Shown: one piece after another, positions 49,392 to 58,477 of the stretch | Position numbering within the stretch: position 1 is the first letter of the stretch | Layout: each line of letters begins with the position of its first letter | Assembly: GCA_040876735.1 (NCBI GenBank) | Contig: JBBDPC010000118.1 | Coordinates: 1 to 64,000 of the forward strand | Reading direction: 5' to 3' | DNA from: Natronomicrosphaera sp040876735 | GTDB taxonomy: Bacteria; Planctomycetota; Phycisphaerae; Phycisphaerales; Phycisphaeraceae | DNA: 64,000 nt | Made by a program: the position numbers and the translations under genes | Notes under the pieces: generated by a model | Seen by the model: the letters and a program-made list of their open reading frames with translations, nothing else | Databases searched by the model: none | Told to the model about the DNA's origin: nothing

Positions 49392-50414
49392 TCAGCCGCC
49401 CAGGCGCGGCTCCGCTCCGCCCGACTGGGCCAGCCGCCAGATGTCCGCATAGAGATCGGGCGGCAACGGTCCCTGCTCGAACGCCTGGCGCGTATCGGCC
49501 AGCGCTTCAGGGCTGGAAAGGCCGGTCAGCACCATCTCGGCCATGGGCAGTGAGAGCGCAAAGCGCAGGGCGAGTTGGGACATGGACAGGGCGACCTGCT
49601 TTGCCAGGCGGTGAAACTGCCGGGCACGTTCGATCAGCACCGGCGGAAGAAAGCGCGGCGGCTTGGCGGTCCACGCCTCAAAGCGGTCGCCGAGCAACCC
49701 CATCAGCAACGGACTGCCGAGGATCAGGGCCGCCCCATGGGCCCGGGCCGCCGGCACGATGTCCGCCAGCCCCTGCAAGCTCAAGGCGCTCAGTCGCATG
49801 TAAGTCAGCACATAGCTGACGGCGCCCCTGCTCAGGCATTGCTGTTGCACGGCCGGGCCGCCCCCGCCCACGCCGATGGCCGCCACGGTGCGGCGGTCGT
49901 GCTGCTCGTGCAGATAGTCCATCGCCGTCTGCACGAAGGTGTCCGCCTGTTCACGGGCGCGATGCGGATCATGAAGGGCAAGCCCCTGCACCGGATGAGA
50001 ATCGTAAAGCGCCCTGCTCTGCCGGTGCTGCGCCGCGAGCGTGTCACGCCAGGACTCACCGGAACCGGGAGCCACGACGTCGAGCTTGGTGCACAGGATC
50101 GGCGGCGGTCCCTGCCATGCCCCGAGCGCCTGGCCGACCATCTGCTCGGCCCGGTGGCGCATCGTCCTCTCGCCATGGGGTTGGCCGTAGATCGGCGCAC
50201 TGTCGGTCAGCAGGAAGCCGGCCCCCCAGGCCTCGTGCAAGACGCGCACGCCTTGCGACTGACGGTCGGTGTCGAGCATCTGCCCGAGGTGGGCGGTGCC
50301 GACGCCAAGCCGGCGGCAAGGCGGCAGGTGCGGAATGCGCACACGCTCGGCGAAAAATTCCTGCTCGGACACCGGCCCCTGGACAGGTGCATTGATCAAA
50401 AGCGCATCAAGCAA
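49392..50414 (-). CDS. Aldo/keto reductase, aldose 1-dehydrogenase-like
   Basis: About 340 residues. RRLGVGTAHLGQML and the following LLTDSAPIYGQPHGERTMRHRAEQMVGQAL carry the aspartate/tyrosine of the AKR active site; ILCTKLDVVAPGSG (lysine) and LALHDPHRA (histidine region) follow. The pattern is like D-threo-aldose (fucose) 1-dehydrogenases, which oxidise the free sugar to its lactone. The start is uncertain: TTG at 50414 is the longest, a GTG at 50372 is an alternative. Third gene of the operon, right before the sugar-acid dehydratase, which fits sequential oxidation and dehydration. Confidence 0.82.
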   Translation of the reverse strand: MLDALLINAPVQGPVSEQEFFAERVRIPHLPPCRRLGVGTAHLGQMLDTDRQSQGVRVLHEAWGAGFLLTDSAPIYGQPHGERTMRHRAEQMVGQALGAWQGPPPILCTKLDVVAPGSGESWRDTLAAQHRQSRALYDSHPVQGLALHDPHRAREQADTFVQTAMDYLHEQHDRRTVAAIGVGGGGPAVQQQCLSRGAVSYVLTYMRLSALSLQGLADIVPAARAHGAALILGSPLLMGLLGDRFEAWTAKPPRFLPPVLIERARQFHRLAKQVALSMSQLALRFALSLPMAEMVLTGLSSPEALADTRQAFEQGPLPPDLYADIWRLAQSGGAEPRLGG

Positions 50415-50510
50415 AGTCTGGTCCGTGTTGCGGTGAGAAGGAGACGTAATCTAGCGTGCCGCGACCCCAAGCGCCTTCTACGCTTGGGGTCGCGGGGCTT
50501 GAGGCGCGGT

Positions 50511-52919
50511 TCACCGTTGCAGTTCGATCACGAAGATCGGCTGCTCCGTGTCATTGGGTACGTGCAGGACACCGTTTTCGACGACCCCCGAGCCGATCGG
50601 CTGAAGGTGCCAGTCATAGAAGGTATAGCGCATGCCATCAATTGCCGGGGCTTCAATGGTGCCAGCGACGCGGGCGTGCAAGACCGGCAACTCGCCGCGC
50701 TGCGTGGGCTGCTCGTCGTTGCCTATCGCAAAGCCGCTGTTGAAGCTGGTGCTCACCAGCGACAGCGACACGTGCTGCGCCTCGCTCAACGGTTGACCAT
50801 CGTGGCTGTGCAAGGCGAAGGCGATGTACTTGTGATCGGCTTCAATCGGCTCATAGATGCCTTCGTCGTTGGCGATGTGCACGTCGCGCAGCGTCACGTC
50901 GCCGGCGTCGAAGCGGAGCGTGTCGCCGACGTTGCTCATCAAGCCGGCGAAGGCTGCCGCCCCCGGGGCGTCGAAGCGGAGGATCCCCGCTTCCCAGTCG
51001 AAGGTGATCTGGTCGGTGGGCTGGTAGGGGTTGTGGGTCTTGCGGTCTTCGTAGGTCACCTGCGGGCCGACGACCGTGCTGGTGGGCAGGTTCGGATCGA
51101 TCCAGAGGCGGACGCCGTGCTCGTAGACCGTGCCGAGCATGTTCATGCCCAGCGTGCCGTAGCTGCGGCCGTAGGGCATGGAGTCGGGATCGTAGAGTTT
51201 GTCGCGGCCGTACATGAACACGGTCGGATGCTCCGTCGGCTCCAGCAGGCGGTTGCGGAACAGGTGGCCGGCGGCGCGGAGTGTGGCGCTTTGCACCTGG
51301 TCGTAGGTGTAGTGGTAGCCCTGCGGGTGGCCGCCGGTGGTGATGTCCATCGGCCGCTCGAAGGGGCGCTCGGTGCTGGCGATGGCGTCCAGCGAGCCGT
51401 CGCCGAAGTAGTGCCAGCAGACCCAGTCCCAGTCCTGGATGCTCGCCAGCGCCGCGAGGCGCAGCGGGAAGTCGGCGCGGTACTTCGCCGGCTGCTGGAT
51501 CTGCGTCTCGTAGACCAGGTACGGCATGCCCGGGGCCTTGTTGTGCTCCAGCCACGGCACGCCCTGCGCGATGCCCGGGGGCTTGAGCAGCCAGTTGATC
51601 CAGCGGTTCTCGTTCGGCTCCACCGCCATCGCCTCCAGTTCCGCCAGCATCCGGCCCAACTCGTCCTCGGCCTCGTCGACGCGGTCCCAGCGGTCGTTGC
51701 CCATGCCGTTGATGTACGCGTCGTGCGCAACCGCGTCGGCGTGCTGGTGCAGGTACTGCTCCTGGATGCGGTAGCCGATGCCGGTGTCATAGATCATCGG
51801 GCTCAGGCGGGTGCTGCGGCCCAGCGGCTTGATCGCCGCCGCTTCCCGCTGCTTGTGCGTCACGATCAGGCCGGTGAAGAATTCCAGCACGTCGCGCCCG
51901 CGCTGCTCGGCGAAGTCGTCGCGGCTGTATGCCTGTTCCAGTGCTTCGAGCGCCGCCACGGCATGGGCGCCGGCGTCGTTGATCGACACCTGGGCATCGG
52001 TCGTGCCGGTCATCGGGGCCAGCAGCACCGTCTCCTGTGCCAGCGACTCGCCCGGGAGCAGGCCGTCCCACGCGGCGGCGAGCGCTGCATCGTCGCTATA
52101 CTTGTCGCGGAGGAAGCCGTTCCAGCGGGCGATGAGCTGGTTGCGGAAAAACGCCGGCAGGTTCTGCCAACTGCCGCCGACCATCCGGCTGACCCACCAC
52201 TCCTCGTTGGACAACTCCCAGATGCCCAGCGTCGGATCGTCAGCCCAGCGCAGGCCGGTGTAGGGGTTGTACTGGTTGGCGGCGGTCTGCATCCGTTCGA
52301 TGGCCAGGGCTTCCAGACGTTCGTCCCAGATGCGGGCCGGGTTGTTGCGCAGGTTCATCGCGCCGCCGGCGTCCTCGATGGCGGCCTGCCACGCGGCGAC
52401 GGTGTCAGGGTCGTCGATCACGTCCACGTCTTCAGGCCGGGCCTGGCCCACGGCGTTGAGCCCCGCCATCCAGATGCGAAAGCCCCGCTGGCCGGCGCGG
52501 GCGATGAAGTAGTTGGCACTGTCCATGCCCGAGCCGTCGCCGGGCGTGAAGCGGGCGTCGGGATCGGAAAAGCCGGCCCACAAGCGCATGGCATTGAAGC
52601 CCAGATCTTCGAAACGGTCCAGCAGCAGGTCGGTGCCTTCACGCTGCAGCCGGACCTTTTCCGCCACCTGCTCGGGGCTGTCGCCGTCCTGAACGCCGCT
52701 GCTCGGATACAGCTTGCCGATCACCGCCCAGTAGCGCTGCCGCTGGCCGTCGGACCAGAGTTGGCCGTCCTGGACGACGAGATAGTCACGCTCGGGAATG
52801 CTGGCCGGGTCGACCGGCTCGGGCTTGGGCTCAATGGTCTGGGCAGCACAATGGAGTGAACCGACGGTCAAGGCGAGAGTGACGAGGATCGATGCATAAA
52901 TCATCTGCAACTTGAGCAT
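50511..52919 (-). CDS. Secreted clan GH-A glycoside hydrolase
   Basis: 802 residues. The ATG at 52919 gives a signal peptide (LKLQMIYASILVTLALTVGSLHCAAQ). The catalytic TIM barrel has GFNAMRLWAGFSD, LGIWELSNEEWW (acid/base glutamate after asparagine) and PYLVYETQIQQP (nucleophile glutamate), as in GH5/GH42-type enzymes. The last 250 residues are beta-rich. The family within clan GH-A is not clear. Second gene of the minus-strand operon, 40 bases after the LamG/beta-helix gene. It acts outside the cytoplasm, unlike the other glycosidases of the same operon. Confidence 0.82.
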   Translation of the reverse strand: MLKLQMIYASILVTLALTVGSLHCAAQTIEPKPEPVDPASIPERDYLVVQDGQLWSDGQRQRYWAVIGKLYPSSGVQDGDSPEQVAEKVRLQREGTDLLLDRFEDLGFNAMRLWAGFSDPDARFTPGDGSGMDSANYFIARAGQRGFRIWMAGLNAVGQARPEDVDVIDDPDTVAAWQAAIEDAGGAMNLRNNPARIWDERLEALAIERMQTAANQYNPYTGLRWADDPTLGIWELSNEEWWVSRMVGGSWQNLPAFFRNQLIARWNGFLRDKYSDDAALAAAWDGLLPGESLAQETVLLAPMTGTTDAQVSINDAGAHAVAALEALEQAYSRDDFAEQRGRDVLEFFTGLIVTHKQREAAAIKPLGRSTRLSPMIYDTGIGYRIQEQYLHQHADAVAHDAYINGMGNDRWDRVDEAEDELGRMLAELEAMAVEPNENRWINWLLKPPGIAQGVPWLEHNKAPGMPYLVYETQIQQPAKYRADFPLRLAALASIQDWDWVCWHYFGDGSLDAIASTERPFERPMDITTGGHPQGYHYTYDQVQSATLRAAGHLFRNRLLEPTEHPTVFMYGRDKLYDPDSMPYGRSYGTLGMNMLGTVYEHGVRLWIDPNLPTSTVVGPQVTYEDRKTHNPYQPTDQITFDWEAGILRFDAPGAAAFAGLMSNVGDTLRFDAGDVTLRDVHIANDEGIYEPIEADHKYIAFALHSHDGQPLSEAQHVSLSLVSTSFNSGFAIGNDEQPTQRGELPVLHARVAGTIEAPAIDGMRYTFYDWHLQPIGSGVVENGVLHVPNDTEQPIFVIELQR

Positions 52920-52959
52920 GGCGAATGTTCCCTTGTAGCGTAATGTCGGAAGGCGGCTG

Positions 52960-55494
52960 TTAGGGTGAAGATGATGGCAATGGAGACGAAGTATACAGAT
53001 GCACGTGTCGGCGTGGTCCTTTCGAGTCGATCTCACGGTTGACCAACTCGCGTGTTACGTCGTTCTGTGTGTCGCGGAAGTAGATCCGATGATCGTGGGT
53101 GTAGGCGCTGGTGGAGAATATCATGCTCATGGCCGCATCGCCATTGAGCACCAGCGGCATGTCCGGCGGCACCTGCGTGACGGGATAGAGGAACCCCCCG
53201 AGCACTTCAAGCCGGCCGGCGTTGCGGTTTTCGACGTGGGTGCTGGCATACTCCGTCTTCAGGCCCAGGATCCACATGTCGCCGCCGTCATTGATGATCT
53301 CGGAGATGTCATGGCTTTCCGGATTCAGTTGCCTGCCCCAGAGCCGCTGTCCCGTCGCGAGGCGCCAGAGCGTTGACACGTTCTCCGCGAGTACGTCGCC
53401 CGCTCCTTCCCGGCCCTGATAAAGTTCCGGCCCACCATGCCGGAAGACCGCCCGCTGGCCGGTGACATGCTCAACGCCGCCGCTGTCGCCTTGGCGATCG
53501 ATGTCAAGACGTTCGAAGATAACGGTGCTGTCGTCGCGGCCGGCGATGCGCATCACCGGGCCTTCGTAGCCCTTGTGCGGGCCGATGGTCGACTTCATGC
53601 CAAGCACGTAGCGGACGCTGCCGCGCATGTCGACCGGCTGCCGCACGCGAGCCTGAAAGTTGGCAGGAAACAGGAGCGCTTCGGCGCCGGAGTCGATCGC
53701 CGCCTGAATCGCAGGCGCCCAATCGCCTTGGTCGACGTGGTCGGCGAAGTCCCGCACATCAACCCATTCAATATCCGCATCGTTCAGCGGAATGGTGGGT
53801 GTTGATTCGATCGGCAGATTCAACGATCGGGCTGGCGCGTCGAACAGGCTCTGCGGCTCGCCTGCAAGATAGTGCTCGACATGGGCGTCGCGCACCTCCC
53901 GATCGCCGTCGCGGATCACGACCGGGTATCCCGAGGCTTCAACATTACGGACGAAAAGCGCGCCGTCGCTGGCGTTGGTGATCGCCGGCTGGTCCAGTTC
54001 CTCGGGGGCGTGCAATTGCGAGTCGAGGAGGATGACCATCCCCCACCCGCCGGTCTCGATCACGGGCACGGCGTTGTCACTGCGAAGGTTGCGGATGGAC
54101 AGAACGTTGCCGTTGTTGGAGATCGCGATCTGCTGCTGATTCGCCAGTTCGATGTTTTCGAACACAAGCGAGTACTCACCGGCCCGGGCGTAGATGCCCG
54201 TATCGAACCCGTCGATGCGGAGGTTTTTCATCAGCGTCGGGCCTGGCCAGTTGGTGGAGAAATCCAGCCCGCGATGCCCCGTCCCGTCGCCGGATCGGAT
54301 GGTGACGTTTTCGATCGCGCCATGGTTGTTGGCGTGAAATGACAGCGCGACCGCACCGGGGTTGCCCGTGCCGGTGTCGATGGTCAGGTCGAAGAGGTAG
54401 TTGCCGATGACGTTGCCGGCATTCCCCTTGCCTGTGCGGTTGCGCCACTGGTCCCAGCCCGTGTAAAGCAGGGCGTCAGGTGCGCCAGCGTCGCCAAAGC
54501 CCTCGGCGTCGTTTTTCAAACGAAGCACTGTTTTGTCCACCCCGGCCCCCTGCACGACCAGGAACCGTGTCCACGTCAACGGCTTGGAGATCAGATAGGT
54601 GCCCGGCGGGAAGTAAAGCGTTTCGTAGGCCGTCGGCACCCGGTTCTGCAGCTCGTTGAAGGCCCGCTGGATTGCGGCCGTGTCGTCATGCACGCCATCG
54701 CCGACCGCGCCGTAGCGCAGGCGAAGGTCGACGTAGCCGCTGGCTTGGGGAAGCGGTCCGTCCGTGGGTTTGAAGCTCACATCGTTGAGGTCATGCGGCG
54801 TCGCCCGTTGGAAGTGCCATGGCTCGAGCGATTCCGTCGTGAGCCGGGGAGGCGTGACGTGGCCGTGAAATGTCTGCTCGCCCTCGACGTCAGCCAGCCG
54901 CAACGCGCCCTGGCCAAAGCGGAGCGGCCGTTCCAGTTCGATGGTTTCCAGTTTCGTGTAGTCCAGCCAGGTCGTCACCGTCCGCGTGTCGTGGTTGTAG
55001 ACGATGGCCAGGTGACGCCATTGTGGATCGCGCACATGGGTCCAGCCGTTGTACTGGTTGCGTGTCATCCGGCGGGTCTGCTGGTCCTGCGTCACCGCAC
55101 CGGCCCACCAGTGGTAAGCATGGGGTCGCGGGCTGGCATACACCTGCAACGCCACCGCATCGTCCGTCGCCTGGTCTGTCGTGTAACGCAGCACAGGCGC
55201 CGCCGTCGCGTGCCCCGGAGGCGCAGGCAACGCGTCGTTGCGCACGAACAATTCGAGCGTGAAACCCGTCGCTGCATCCGGCAAGTCCAGGCTCGGCCAC
55301 TGCTCGGGCCACGTCGCCTCGCCGGGCCGGTCTCCGCCCAATGCCACCGCCGGATCGAACGGCTGCGACTGCCCGGTCAGGGGATCGTACAAGTACCGCT
55401 CGGGGCGTGGTTCGTCAGCTATTGCTCCGGCGAGGCCCCCGCCCACACCCACGCAAAAAGCCACCGCACTCGCCATCGAAAACAGAGATCGCAT
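52960..55494 (-). CDS. Secreted LamG-like plus pectate_lyase_3-type beta-helix protein
   Basis: 844 residues. The ATG at 55494 has AAGGAG about ten bases upstream, with a signal peptide (FSMASAVAFCVGVGGGLAGAIA). Residues about 45-230 look like a concanavalin-A/LamG-type lectin domain (TGFTLELFVRND, HLAIVYNHDTRTVTTWLDYTKLETIEL). From about 255 the pectate_lyase_3 start VDLRLRYGAVGDGVHDDTAAIQRAF opens a right-handed beta-helix closely related to the protein at 41052. Probably an extracellular polysaccharide-binding lyase or hydrolase. First gene of the six-gene operon divergent from the LacI gene at 55653. Confidence 0.82.
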   Translation of the reverse strand: MRSLFSMASAVAFCVGVGGGLAGAIADEPRPERYLYDPLTGQSQPFDPAVALGGDRPGEATWPEQWPSLDLPDAATGFTLELFVRNDALPAPPGHATAAPVLRYTTDQATDDAVALQVYASPRPHAYHWWAGAVTQDQQTRRMTRNQYNGWTHVRDPQWRHLAIVYNHDTRTVTTWLDYTKLETIELERPLRFGQGALRLADVEGEQTFHGHVTPPRLTTESLEPWHFQRATPHDLNDVSFKPTDGPLPQASGYVDLRLRYGAVGDGVHDDTAAIQRAFNELQNRVPTAYETLYFPPGTYLISKPLTWTRFLVVQGAGVDKTVLRLKNDAEGFGDAGAPDALLYTGWDQWRNRTGKGNAGNVIGNYLFDLTIDTGTGNPGAVALSFHANNHGAIENVTIRSGDGTGHRGLDFSTNWPGPTLMKNLRIDGFDTGIYARAGEYSLVFENIELANQQQIAISNNGNVLSIRNLRSDNAVPVIETGGWGMVILLDSQLHAPEELDQPAITNASDGALFVRNVEASGYPVVIRDGDREVRDAHVEHYLAGEPQSLFDAPARSLNLPIESTPTIPLNDADIEWVDVRDFADHVDQGDWAPAIQAAIDSGAEALLFPANFQARVRQPVDMRGSVRYVLGMKSTIGPHKGYEGPVMRIAGRDDSTVIFERLDIDRQGDSGGVEHVTGQRAVFRHGGPELYQGREGAGDVLAENVSTLWRLATGQRLWGRQLNPESHDISEIINDGGDMWILGLKTEYASTHVENRNAGRLEVLGGFLYPVTQVPPDMPLVLNGDAAMSMIFSTSAYTHDHRIYFRDTQNDVTRELVNREIDSKGPRRHVHLYTSSPLPSSSP

Positions 55495-55574
55495 GCGAAT
55501 CGCTCCTTGGGCCATGCCTGTTCATTCTGTCGCCCCCCCCAGGGCGTTTATGCACGTGGTAAGCCGCTAATTTC

Positions 55575-55628
55575 TTGACAAGCTGAAATCGGATGATAAT
55601 CTCATTAGTGCATCTTTGCACCAGTGCA
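55575..55628 (+). promoter_or_regulatory. Promoter and overlapping operators of the module 3 LacI gene
   Basis: TTGACA at 55575-55580 is a consensus -35; the -10 lies within GATAATCT (55595-55602). Immediately downstream, GTGCA (55608-55612), four bases, TGCAC (55617-55621), two bases, GTGCA (55624-55628) form two overlapping palindromes around the start of transcription. The region is shared with the divergent six-gene operon starting at 55494. Confidence 0.6.
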
Positions 55629-55652
55629 GTAAATTTTTCCCGGTCTCTTCTT

Positions 55653-56669
55653 ATGGCACTTCTTGAAGACATTGCGGAACAGATGGGGGTCAGCCGTCGC
55701 ACGGTGGCCGCCGTCCTCAGTGGGCAGTCGCAGCCGGTCCGTTCCGCTGCGCAGCGTCGGGCCAGGCAGATCCGCGCCTTGGCCGACCAGATGGGTTACC
55801 GTCCCAATGCGGCGGCCCGGGCCATCTCCACCGGGCGCTTCCACCAGATCGGTCTGCTCGTGGGTACCGGCGCCAGCACCAGCACCGTGCCGTGGCGGCT
55901 GGAGCGGGCACTGACATCACAACTGGCCGAGCACGACCTGCAACTGGTGCTCGCCCGGCTCAGTGACCAGCAACTCACCGACCCGGACCTGATGCCCCGC
56001 ATCCTCCGCGAACGCGCGGTCGACGGCCTGCTCATCGGCTACACCCATGCCGTCCCCCCGCCCATGATCGACCTGATCGAACGCCACCGCATCCCCGCCG
56101 TCTGGCTCAACATTCAGCGCGACCACGACTGCGTCTACCTCGACGACCGGGATGCCGCCCGCCGAGCCGCGCAGCACCTGATCGACGCCGGCCGCCAGCG
56201 CATCGCTTACGTCGACTTCTCGCGCGGCCGATCCGAACTGGCCGACGCCCACTACTCCCACCTCGCCCGTGAGGCCGGCTATCGCGACGCCATGCATCAG
56301 GCCGGCCGCGAACCGTGGGTGGTGCGGGGGGAAAAGAACCCGCATGCCCACCAACGTCTGAACGAAGCCCGCCGCTTGCTTGAGCAAGCTGATCGGCCGG
56401 ATGCCGTGCTTGGGTACAGCGAAGGGGCCGCCGCTCCGTTTCTGATCGCCGCGCTGCAGCAGGGCATCGCCGTGCAGGACGACCTGGCCCTGTTCACCTT
56501 CGCCGACGCGCCTCTGAACGTCGGTGGTGTCGACCTCCCCACCTTGCTGACCGATCACGAGCGGATGGGGCGGGCTGCGGTGGACCTGCTGCTTCGCAAG
56601 ATCGAACACCCGGAACAGGACTTGATGCCGATTGTTGTCCCGTTCAGCGACGGCGACTTGAACGCATAG
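55653..56669 (+). CDS. LacI-family regulator of module 3 (fourth paralogue)
   Basis: 338 residues. The helix-turn-helix is LLEDIAEQMGVSRRTVAAVLSG and the hinge MGYRPNAAARAISTGRF. QLTDPDLMPRILRERAVDGLLIGYTH, IPAVWLN, YLDDRDAARRAAQHLIDAGRQRIAYVDFSRGRSELADAHYSHLAREAGY match the other three LacI proteins. The ATG at 55653 places the helix-turn-helix at the start, as usual; the longer open frame to 55593 would overlap the promoter. No strong Shine-Dalgarno. It is divergent from the six-gene glycosidase operon and upstream of the module 3 PEP-CTERM gene. Confidence 0.92.
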   Translation: MALLEDIAEQMGVSRRTVAAVLSGQSQPVRSAAQRRARQIRALADQMGYRPNAAARAISTGRFHQIGLLVGTGASTSTVPWRLERALTSQLAEHDLQLVLARLSDQQLTDPDLMPRILRERAVDGLLIGYTHAVPPPMIDLIERHRIPAVWLNIQRDHDCVYLDDRDAARRAAQHLIDAGRQRIAYVDFSRGRSELADAHYSHLAREAGYRDAMHQAGREPWVVRGEKNPHAHQRLNEARRLLEQADRPDAVLGYSEGAAAPFLIAALQQGIAVQDDLALFTFADAPLNVGGVDLPTLLTDHERMGRAAVDLLLRKIEHPEQDLMPIVVPFSDGDLNA

Positions 56670-56745
56670 TGACCGAATCGTTTGAAAGCTTTTCTTGACA
56701 CGGGGCAGTTTTGCCTTTTTCCGTTTTCCCTATAGGAGGATTGAC

Positions 56746-58386
56746 ATGTTTACCACACGTTCCAAGCACACCGCACGAACCGCGTATCGCCTGACCTCGG
56801 CCGTCGCCGTGGCCCTGGCTTTCGCAGGAACAAGCCAGGCCGATCTCATCGAGTGGGACGGCGAGCCCGATCCCGCCGGCTCGGTCGACAACACCGGCAC
56901 CACGCAACTCTGGACCAACGGCGACAACTGGGTTGGTGACGCCGCCCCATCCAGCACCGATGACGTGCAGGTCAAGGAGTACGACGGTGACGGCCCCGGT
57001 GGCACAAACCCGGACGTCACCGTCGACCTCGACGGCGACAAGACGGTCAACTCACTGGAACTCGGCAGCGGCGCCCGTAACACGCTGCAGCTTGGCACTA
57101 CGCCCTCGGGTGAAACGCTCACGGTCACCAACGGCCAGGTCAACGTCACCAGCAAGGGCTCGACGAACATCAACAGCGACCTCGAACTCGGCGTCGGCGC
57201 CTCGATCCGCGACACGGCGAACATCGACAGCCAGACGATCAACGGCAACATCAGCGGCATCGGGGGCGCTGCGGTCGACCTCCAGATCGGTTCCAGCGGC
57301 TCTCAGGACACCATCACCGTCAACGGCAACATCACCGCCAACAACCTGACCATCGGCCTGGCTGGCGATGACGGCGGAGCACGGCTGAACGGGAACAACA
57401 CCGTCACCGGAAACGTCACCGTGAACGGCGAACTCACCCTCGGTAGCGCCAACGCGACCGGCGGCGCGGCTGGCACGGTCAACAGCGGGGGTCGCGTCAC
57501 CTTCGCCGACGGAGCCCAGGGCAGCGACCTGAGCCTGTTCAGCTTCAGCACCGGTTCGGTGCTGGAGATTGACGAGGATCCGGGCGCGAACACGGTGGCT
57601 CCGTTCATGGCGGCCGATTCTGCCATCACCGTCGGACGCACTTCGGTCGACGGTGCGTTCGATGTGAACTTCGGCGGCAACTTGCGCGTCGATGGCGAAA
57701 GCTTCGGCGGCGGCGGCGATTACGACGGCGACCTCGTCCTTGACGACAGCGCCACCGGCGACAACGTGCTTTACCTCGAAAACCGCCGGCATCAGAGCGG
57801 CACGGCGACGTACGACGGCCTGATCAGCGATGGCGGGCAGGGCGATGCGACCCTCGCCGTCCACCTCGTGGGCCAGGGCGGACGCATCGAACTGACCAAC
57901 ACCGGCAACAGCTTCTCCGGCAACTCGCCGGGCATCGTCATCACGCGCGGCACGCTCGTGGTCAACGAGGCCGGCACCCTCGGCTCCGGCGACATCGAGG
58001 TCACCCCGGCCGATGAGGTCACCGCCATCCAGGAAGGCCCGGACGGCGAACTCGATCGCTCGTTGACCGACAACGTCGCCAACCTCGAACTGAACGCGGC
58101 CGACCTGCTCAACGACGACATCACGCTGTTCCTGAACAGCGCCGTCGTCGATGAAACGACCATTTATGGCACGGTGGATCTGAACTTCACCGGCACCGAC
58201 ACCATCGCCGGACTGGTGATCGACGGCGTCGACCAGGGCCTTGGCACGTTTGATGCCTCGACGCACCCCGACTTCCTCGTCGGCGACGGCGCTCTTCAGG
58301 TGATCCCCGAGCCCGCCAGCCTCGCGATGCTGGCCGCCGGCGGCCTGCTGATGCTTCGCCGCCGCAATGGCCGACAGTCGGCCTGA
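56746..58386 (+). CDS. PEP-CTERM surface protein of module 3
   Basis: 546 residues. A signal peptide (about 1-33, ending GTSQA) is followed by a long, low-complexity beta-solenoid of autotransporter-passenger type (DNTGTTQLWTNGDNWVGDAAPSS; ANNLTIGLAGDDGG; NSFSGNSPGIVITRGTLVVNEAGTL), rich in N, T, G and D. The C terminus is IPEPASLAMLAAGGLLML with the tail RRRNGRQSA, a PEP-CTERM anchor. AGGAGGA lies six bases before the ATG. It has no catalytic domain that I recognise and may be a large surface adhesin or binding scaffold. TTGACA at 56695-56700 has no well-spaced -10. Confidence 0.92.
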   Translation: MFTTRSKHTARTAYRLTSAVAVALAFAGTSQADLIEWDGEPDPAGSVDNTGTTQLWTNGDNWVGDAAPSSTDDVQVKEYDGDGPGGTNPDVTVDLDGDKTVNSLELGSGARNTLQLGTTPSGETLTVTNGQVNVTSKGSTNINSDLELGVGASIRDTANIDSQTINGNISGIGGAAVDLQIGSSGSQDTITVNGNITANNLTIGLAGDDGGARLNGNNTVTGNVTVNGELTLGSANATGGAAGTVNSGGRVTFADGAQGSDLSLFSFSTGSVLEIDEDPGANTVAPFMAADSAITVGRTSVDGAFDVNFGGNLRVDGESFGGGGDYDGDLVLDDSATGDNVLYLENRRHQSGTATYDGLISDGGQGDATLAVHLVGQGGRIELTNTGNSFSGNSPGIVITRGTLVVNEAGTLGSGDIEVTPADEVTAIQEGPDGELDRSLTDNVANLELNAADLLNDDITLFLNSAVVDETTIYGTVDLNFTGTDTIAGLVIDGVDQGLGTFDASTHPDFLVGDGALQVIPEPASLAMLAAGGLLMLRRRNGRQSA

Positions 58387-58404
58387 TGCGAGCAACCGCT
58401 TTCC

Positions 58405-58434
58405 CCCGCGGACCGCTCACCGGCGATCCGCGGG
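58405..58434 (+). promoter_or_regulatory. Intercistronic hairpin, module 3
   Basis: CCCGCGGA (58405-58412) and TCCGCGGG (58427-58434) form a perfect 8-bp stem with a 14-base loop in the gap between the PEP-CTERM and pseudopilin genes. Pyrimidine-rich sequence follows but no T run. Confidence 0.5.
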
Positions 58435-58477
58435 CTTCGTCTCGCTTCGTTCTCCCCTTGTACAGGAGTGCTGAATC

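Noticed and set aside
45935..52859. Long plus-strand frames opposite the GH141-like, AKR and GH-A genes
   Set aside because: They are antisense shadows: composition is biased, no ribosome sites are seen, and the minus-strand genes are well supported.
56695..56737. TTGACA at 56695 with TATAGG at 56731 as a promoter
   Set aside because: The spacing of 30 bases is far too long.
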